Origin: Brachionus manjavacas
Taxonomy: Eukaryota > Rotifera > Eurotatoria > Ploima > Brachionidae
Assembly: GCA_019054805.1 (NCBI GenBank)
Contig: JAHQIY010000014.1
Coordinates: 62,001-126,000, forward strand
Direction: 5' to 3'
DNA length: 64,000 bases
Shown here piece by piece: positions 57,841-64,000 of the stretch (its first letter is position 1; every line of letters starts with the position of its first letter). Made by a program: the position numbers and the translations under genes. The notes under the pieces were generated by a model, which ran no database searches, was not told the origin of the DNA, and saw only the letters and a program-made list of their open reading frames with translations.

Positions 57841-59590
57841 TCAGAGGGTACTCATTGTATGGCTCATTTCAGCATTAAAATTTGATAATGCGCTATAATA
57901 AGGGTCTGACTTTAAAACTTGAGTTGTACTAATTTCAAAATTTCCTCCTTGGTAATCAACTCCCATCCAGTAACCAGTTGTTCTAATATGCATTTCTGTA
58001 TGACAGTCTGGTGTACATATAGCTCTTCTGTCAGCACCTGCATCATTTGTTCTAGTTGTTTTTAAAGGTGGTGCAAGAGGGGCAATTAAAAATGAAAAAT
58101 ATTCAGGGAATTTAGATAAGGTTCCCGATGCGTCAGATGTTTGGCCCTCAATTTCATTAATAAAAGTTGAATATTTATTCTTTCGTTATTTCTTTTTGCC
58201 CATACATTATCTGGTGTAATATAATATGGCCCTCCTGCTAAAATTTCTCTTGTAAATGAAAATCCATTTTTAACAATACTAATAGTATGGTCTTCTTTTC
58301 TTAAACTTTGTATTGTTCTTGAAGGATTTGGTTGAGTAATAGTATTAATTGTTTCTATAAACCCTTGTGTACTAACATAATCTCCATAAGCGTCTCTAAA
58401 TATTAAATATTTTGGTTCCCAACCACCTAAATTTGATTTTGTTTTGTCTACTACTTTAGTTGTATCTGTGCTAGGAGCTAAAGACCAAGCTGTATTTGTC
58501 CAAATATTAACTCTATACTCATTTGTGAATATTGATCCTCTTCTAGAATCAAATTCTATTTCTACATGAATTTTTATAAGAGATGAATTGAATACATGAA
58601 TTTTTATAATTTTTTATATTTTCTTAATTTTCCACCTTTTTCTGTTAATAATTTGTGATCAAAAAAATCAAACAATCTGAAATTTAATGGCTGCGCTTCA
58701 ATTTGGTAATATAAAGAAGTTCGGTTAGTCGCTCCATATGGATATGTTATAAGCAAATTTCCAGGTTTTCTTATAGCTACTAATCCCGATGGAAAAGTGG
58801 TATTTACTATAACTTGATCTAATAATGGTTCATCATAATCGTAATCTTTTATGTGGTGTGTCATTGGCCAATAATATGTTAAATCTCTTCTTTTTATTGA
58901 TTTCATATCTCTATTTTTCATATGCATTATTTCAAATGGTTTGTCCAGCAAACATACCTCTATGTCCTAAAGCTTGATTCATTGAAGCTGCAGCTGTCAT
59001 TACTAATTGTTGAAGGTTCTCCTGAAGTATCTGTAAATTCTGGTTTATGACGATGTTTTTGAACTGGAGGCTTTATTTGTGTTGTTTGTGTTGTAGTTGG
59101 TTGTTGTGTTGGTGGTGGTTTGATTTGATTAGGTTTTTTTGTAACAGGTTGATTGACTATTGGTAATTTTTCTTTTGCTTTCTACAATTTTAATCCAATC
59201 CATATTTAATTTTTCTAATTGGTCTGCACCTTTAGATATAACATCGCCAACGTTCTTATTGATTGGAATTTTATGTTTTTTTATATCATCTGATAAACCT
59301 TTAGCTATATTTGCAGCATGGTCGTATAGGGAAGTTTTTCCTTTTTCTCTTAAATACAATTCACTACCGTATTCTTTTTTAAAATCGTAATTATAAACTT
59401 CTCTTAATCTTTCAGCACCATATTTATCTAATTCTAATTTAACGTTTTTCCAAAACTATGATCTCTCTGGTCATAAGCTACCCATCTGCCATCAAATCTT
59501 CTTCTTAGAAAATGTCCTCTTATTCCCCAACCTGGTAACCATCTTTTTTGTAATATTGGTTCTAATTGGGCTAATTCAAATGGTAGGTAC
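57841..59590 (-). pseudogene. Capsid-like structural protein gene, decayed (tentative)
   Basis: A series of minus-strand frames is in the right order but shifted against each other: 59585-59455 (WLPGWGIRGHFLRRRFDG), 59455-59130 (a Lys-rich helical stretch), a Pro/Thr/Gln-rich linker near 59110-59050, 58951-58604 (NTTFPSGLVAIRKPGNLLIT), 58590-58190 (GSIFTNEYRVNIWTNTAW; YLIFRDAYGDYVSTQGF) and 58120-57841 (RAICTPDCHTEMHIRTTGYW). Basic N-terminus, low-complexity linker and a large beta-rich C-terminal part suggest a virus capsid protein, perhaps of densovirus or another small DNA virus type. At least four frameshifts make it inactive. I cannot exclude another origin. Confidence 0.4.
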
Positions 59591-59599
59591 TAGAGAGGG

Positions 59600-60345
59600 A
59601 GGGTTAGTCAAATAAGTACATCAGTGTTGCTTTTACTACACTGTTGTACAGTTCAAGTTTTGTTTCCTTACTGTAACTGGTTGACTTCCATACTTCCATA
59701 CCATGGTTTAAATCTAGCAAAGGTACTCTTTGCTTTTGCTTTAGCAAGTCTATTCTAATTGTCTCTGTGTGTTCCCATCATTGTAATGATGGTACTTCCT
59801 AAGGGTGTGAATTTCATTACACACTCGATTTGTTTACCATCGTTGGTAATCGGGGTATCAAACACTTAAATTTCGTTTTGTTTCCATTAAATTAAATATT
59901 AGATAAATAATATTAGTAGATTTAAATTAAATTAAATTAATATCTAGTTAAATTGGTTAAGCGTTGTTCGCTAATTCTTGCGTCTTCAAATGCAAATGTT
60001 TTTCTTTTTTATATATTAGCACAAGATCATCTGCAAAGTCTGAATCTTCAAGCTTTGCAGTTAATCTCCTTCGCGCTGCTGTTGTTTTCTTCAATACATA
60101 GTCAATGAGTATTAGGAATAGTGTCGGGGAGAGAACGCATTTTTGTCTTTTTTTGTGTTTTTTCCAGAACCATGCTACACTTAAATTTCTGGTAGAAGTA
60201 CTTTATCAAGTTAACTAATTTTTCGGTAGCCCATAAGACCCAAATAAGGGCTACGAAGTCAATGAAGTTAAAATAAAATGGACCATTCCATTCCTGACTT
60301 AGTTCTATGATGTTCCTTAGTGCAATTTAATTCAATCTTTTATTT
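59600..60345 (-). mobile_element. Non-LTR retrotransposon reverse-transcriptase fragment
   Basis: 60345-59990 encodes a degenerate palm region ending in KCVLSPTLFLILIDYVLKK and then LEDSDFADDLVLI, with the F-A-D-D catalytic box. After a deletion, 59875-59600 continues with IECVMKFTPLGSTI, RLAKAKAKSTFARFKPWYGS and YNS-type words, the thumb/post-RT region. Two stops and a frameshift are present. It is part of a dead LINE (RTE/Jockey-like), on the same strand as the capsid-like gene to its left. Confidence 0.75.
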
Positions 60346-60969
60346 TGAATGAAATTTATTTAAGATAATACGAATACAATATTTACCATTTAAATATTTT
60401 CATTCTTAATTATTTTTATTGTATAAATTTTCAAGCCTTAGCTCTAAGAAATTTAAAAATGAATTGGATTTCATACATATTGGAGATCATGAAATCGAAA
60501 AAAATTGATTAGGATGATAAAAAGAAAATTAATTATCTTTGAAATTTAAATGACAAAATCCGAATCTTTTGAGATTTTTAATTAAATACACAACGCTATT
60601 TAAATATTCCTATTTAACTAAAATTAAACAAAAAATCGCTTACAAAATATAATAAAATAGAATAATTTTTATTTTTTAAGCAGTATTCCGAAGAAAAAAA
60701 TTCGAATATATGTTTTCTTTTACTCAAAAAAGTCCAAATACTACTACCAATATTACTATTACTGTTTTATTTGATTGGAAGAATCGTTTATTAAATCATT
60801 ATGTCATAAAAAATAATTATTTTCTATTAAAAAAAAAAAAAAAAAAAAACAAAAAATAGAATACTATAAAAACAAAAAAAAATAAAATTCAGTTTAAAAA
60901 TTTAAAAAATATAAGTAACAGTTTAATAAATAAAAAAATGAAGAAAATACATGTATGTATATTAAGTAT
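60346..60969. other. Intergenic, 3' of the USP gene
   Basis: AT-rich with a poly-A run at about 60829-60849. No gene seen. Confidence 0.5.
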
Positions 60970-62353
60970 TTAGCTTTGTCTACTTTCATAGAATAAAATG
61001 TAGCTGGTCTCGGACTTTTTGTTCGTATCGTGTGTTAGACCGTAAAAATCCTCAAAATTTGACACTTCGATTTTCTTAGAACAAAAATAAAAAATTAAAA
61101 TTAATAAAATAGGAAAAAAAAATTTAAAAAAATAAAAAATAAATAAATTTAATTTTATTTAGTACCTCGACTTGTTCGTCATCAAACAAGAACCAAAAGC
61201 CATGGCTTTTAACTACACTAATGTAATGTCCTCGATTCAGACCCATGCCGCAATGAACCACAAACGAAACTAGATCGTATATTTGGTCGCCGTCTGCACA
61301 ATCCTCGGTGGTGTTGAATAATCTCAGCTCGAACGGAAACACGACTCGATAGGTGAGCTTTTTGAATCTGTTCAAATTGCTCACGAATTTGAATCGCTTC
61401 AAATGAAGAGCTAGTATTTTTGGCAATTTTTTGATTCTCATCCGCTTTTCGGCTTCTTGTTTGCTCGAACACGTGTCACAATAGTATTTACACTCGCCGC
61501 ACAACATTTCCATATTGGAAAACTCTTGCAGACAATGACTCAGCGAAGTATTTTGTTCCACATCGATTGACAAGTCGAAAAAATTCTCCTCTTTGGACGA
61601 ACTGGTCTCACAATTGAGGCATCGTGTCTCGTTTACCAATATGCCTTGGAACAAGTCGTGTATCCACGTGCTATCCGGACTGCAGCTATTCGGCTCGCTC
61701 TCAACTCCTTCGTTAACTAAATTTACGCTTGTTTGACTGGATACGGATCCGTTTTTGACCGGAGTCGTTTTGTTGCTCTTGCCATTGGCGCTTTTCGTGC
61801 TTAGTATCTTGTGATTTTGGGTGTTTAACTTTTGGTGAAGGCTTTTTTTATTCAAATTGTTTAGTTCTTGCATTTCGGCTTTGAGTATGTCGGCACAAGT
61901 GTTCAACAAATAGTTGAGGAATTCGTGTGCGTCCTGTTGAAACAGATTGTCGAACGCTTCGTTGTCTTTACGTAGACGAGTGATGAATTTTTTCGGATGC
62001 ACAATGCCTTTTTTTTTCTTCATTGTGACTATGGTGTAGAAAAGTTCAGCCAGACAATTCAGCAAGTGCTCTTGGCGAAGAATGCTCGTGGTTGACGAAC
62101 AAGCCTCTGTTTCGTTTGTTTGACTTGGTTCCTTGTTTGAGTCTTTGAAGTGAGCGATTCGTTGTGCATGCGCAAGCTTGTACTGGATGATTCGTTCGCG
62201 AAACGGCTTGCAAAAGTACAGAGCCTGCAGCACCGAGTTGGCGTAGCACGTGTTGCCGAAGTTAACAAGGCCAAAGAAATGCTCGTTGAACGGTGTGCCG
62301 CCCGAGTCCTGGCCGTCAACAGTCGAACCACCAATTCCCATTTTATTCGACAA
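60970..62353 (-). CDS. USP46: Ubiquitin carboxyl-terminal hydrolase, USP12/USP46 type
   Basis: Two exons, 62353-61166 and 61074-60970, are joined in phase 0 by a 91-base GT-AG intron; product 430 residues. The N-terminal half has the Cys box [20 protein letters not shown] (catalytic Cys36), and [15 protein letters not shown] follows. The zinc site comes from CLNC and [11 protein letters not shown]. The His box is [18 protein letters not shown] (His376) with FDDEQVE. The last exon [13 protein letters not shown] ends [11 protein letters not shown], as in USP12/46. It cleaves ubiquitin from substrates and in animals acts with WDR48/WDR20 partners. The protein is longer than vertebrate USP46 (about 366) because of Ser/Asn-rich insertions near residues 170-220. 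USP12 and USP46 cannot be separated here. Confidence 0.93.
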
Positions 62354-62709
62354 ATGATCTCACTCTTCTCATGTATTCTCTACTTGCTTTATTCAAAGAC
62401 TAAACAAAAATTTTGTTATTTTAAATTTTTTTTGTAACTTCCTTTTTTTAAATAAGTTTTTCAATTTTTCTCCGATATTGAATAAAACTGTTTTCTAATT
62501 TAATACCGATTTAATGGTATTGTACCAATTGATTAGTTTTAATTTGAAGCGAGCAACAACAAAAATTAAATTAAAAAAAATTAAATAAAAAAAAATTTAA
62601 GAAAAAAAAACGAAAAAAAAATAATTTTTTTAATGTTTATTATTATTTTGAAAGAAAGAAAAAAATAGATTTTAAAACAAATTATTTTACATTTTGACTG
62701 TGAGACTTG
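62354..62709. other. Region upstream of USP12/46
   Basis: AT-rich; probably holds the USP promoter and the 3' UTR of the next gene on the same strand. No motif can be supported. Confidence 0.4.
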
Positions 62710-62856
62710 TCAGCGAGTTTCTGGTTTGTGCTTTGGAGGTTTAAAGCCCTTTTTTGGTATTATTATAGAACTTGAGCCAGCGCCTGACTTTGTTGACACC
62801 GAGTCCGGATTGCTGACAAAATTTTTCCAACTAGATATTCGATTTTGACGACTGTC
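62710..62856 (-). CDS. C-terminal exon resembling DNAJC8
   Basis: An AG acceptor at 62857-62858 opens a frame reading SRQNRISSWKNFVSN, then a Ser-rich stretch and IPKKGFKPPKHKPETR before TGA. The arrangement R-I-x-S-W-K/R-N-F...F-K/L-x-P-P-K-x-K matches the tail of the splicing-associated J-domain protein DNAJC8 in animals. The J domain and other exons are not visible in the remaining 1.1 kb, so they must lie beyond the window or after a long intron. The call rests on a short C-terminal motif. Confidence 0.45.
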   Translation of the reverse strand, partial: DSRQNRISSWKNFVSNPDSVSTKSGAGSSSIIIPKKGFKPPKHKPETR

Positions 62857-64000
62857 CTTTTAAATTAATGACAAAATGCAATTAGCAATTAGTTTTAAAA
62901 AAAAAAGCTTAATGTAAGAAATATTGCTTGATATCGATCTCAAAAAAGACTAAAATCTCTAATTTTGAAATGTATCGTCAAAAATGGACTAAATTACATG
63001 GTCACATTTCTAAAATGATAACGGAGTATTTTAGAAATGTGACCATCAAACAAGTGAAAAAATTTGATCTAAATAATTAAAATAATTAAAAAAATTAACT
63101 TTTATTCTTTGAAAAATAAAATGCTCATTATAAATCAAATCAATATAATTATTTCCATTTTAATCGGTTGTGAAGAATTTTTTTAAGGATTTTTCTTAAC
63201 TATTCTTTAAATATTGATGCTCTTGAAAAGATATCGATGGATTACTTTTAATGCTCAAGGTCATATATATTAGACACCAATATGAAATAATATCAACAGA
63301 GGCAGATTTTTATTTAGAATAGAAAAAATAAAAAGATTTTACTGCTGGTCGCCAACAAAATAGGATTTAATTTTTTCAAGTAAAAATATTTTGCCATTTC
63401 AAAACTTGAATAGCTTATTATAAATTAAAATAAAATGCACTGTGTTATAAAAATCTTGAAAATGAATTTAGAAAATTTTATTTTTTTAAACATTACACGT
63501 AGTCAGTTAGCAATCAATATTTTTAGACTAAAATGTACTTGAAAAAATTTCTTTTTTTAAGATTTTTTTATGATTATATTGCAAAATAAAAGCTGAAAAA
63601 TTTTGTGACTAATTTTTTTAATTTTTTTCATAATACTTTATCATCATTCTAAAATAGCATTTAGCATGATCAAAGACTGTCAACAATTGAATTACTACAA
63701 AATCATTTCAAATTGAAATTTTAAAAATTGCTAAAATATTTCTTAAGAAAATTCTGAATTTAAAAAAAAAAAATTTTTTTTAAATTTTTGTCTATAATAA
63801 AAAATAGAGTGTTTTTTCATTTTTTTTCTAGTAAAGACATTAAATTTTTAATTAACATAAAATTTATACTTTAGATTGATCTCAATTCAAAACAAAAAAT
63901 ATTAAAAAGAGTTAAATTAATTTTTTTTCTCTAGATAACGGTTTTGTGAAATTCGGTACAAAATGATAAAATGAACAGAAAAAAAAAGTAAAAAATTGAA
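62857..64000. other. AT-rich end of the window, with one perfect hairpin
   Basis: Probably an intron or intergenic sequence. The only clear structure is an inverted repeat at 62998-63046: 19-base perfect arms (ATGGTCACATTTCTAAAAT and its complement) around an 11-base loop. Confidence 0.6.

Noticed and set aside
62046-62437. Alternative frames over the USP gene start
   Set aside because: They overlap the catalytic Cys region in other frames; the USP frame has clear family motifs.

Overview
The window reads as nuclear DNA of a small-genome, very AT-rich animal. The best-preserved genes are single-copy metazoan genes: the lipid kinase PIKfyve, a USP12/46-type deubiquitinase, and a C-terminal exon resembling DNAJC8. 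They are split by mostly short GT-AG introns (about 45-110 nt, with a few longer). AT richness, tiny introns, MAM/LDLa expansions, Helentrons and Merlin/ISXO2-type transposases would suit a monogonont rotifer such as Brachionus, but nothing in the window proves the species.

Layout. (1) 1-19050 is a tandem duplication with a period near 10.8 kb. Position 1 matches 10804, and the match ends at 8243/19050. Each copy holds, on the minus strand, a MAM/LDL-receptor-A multidomain gene, a spectrin-like exon fragment, a small two-exon gene, a roughly 233-bp tandem repeat and a gene with a Ser/Gln/Pro/Asp/Gly/Lys heptad repeat. The left copy has lost the 5' part of the MAM gene and is fused there to another reading frame. 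A JAMM-like gene lies just right of the junction. (2) 19361-20495 is a dynein heavy-chain fragment joined to an LTR-retrotransposon Gag/protease fragment. (3) 20.5-38.2 kb is mobile-element debris: a subtelomere-like satellite with TTAGGG-type tracts, at least six relics of a Rep-like replicase (HUH nuclease and SF3 helicase), two matching zinc-finger reading frames, a broken Helentron and a fold-back element. (4) 38858-46755 is an eight-exon PIKfyve gene whose reconstructed reading frame closes exactly at 1968 codons plus stop. (5) 47.2-60.4 kb mixes transposon remnants (Merlin-like transposase, a long inverted-repeat element with a nested LINE tail, LINE RT fragments), small orphan genes and a decayed capsid-like gene. 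(6) 60970-62856 carries the USP12/46 gene and the DNAJC8-like last exon.

How the parts relate. PIKfyve and the USP gene are clean housekeeping genes standing next to heavily decayed repeats. The most unusual part is 23.5-36.6 kb. There a Rep/SF3 replicase with introns occurs repeatedly, in both orientations, with C2H2 zinc-finger frames placed upstream in the same orientation, and telomere-like tracts sit at several breakpoints. This looks like an integrated CRESS-DNA-virus-like replicon or a Rep-based transposon that has multiplied in the host genome. It is the best candidate here for something undescribed.
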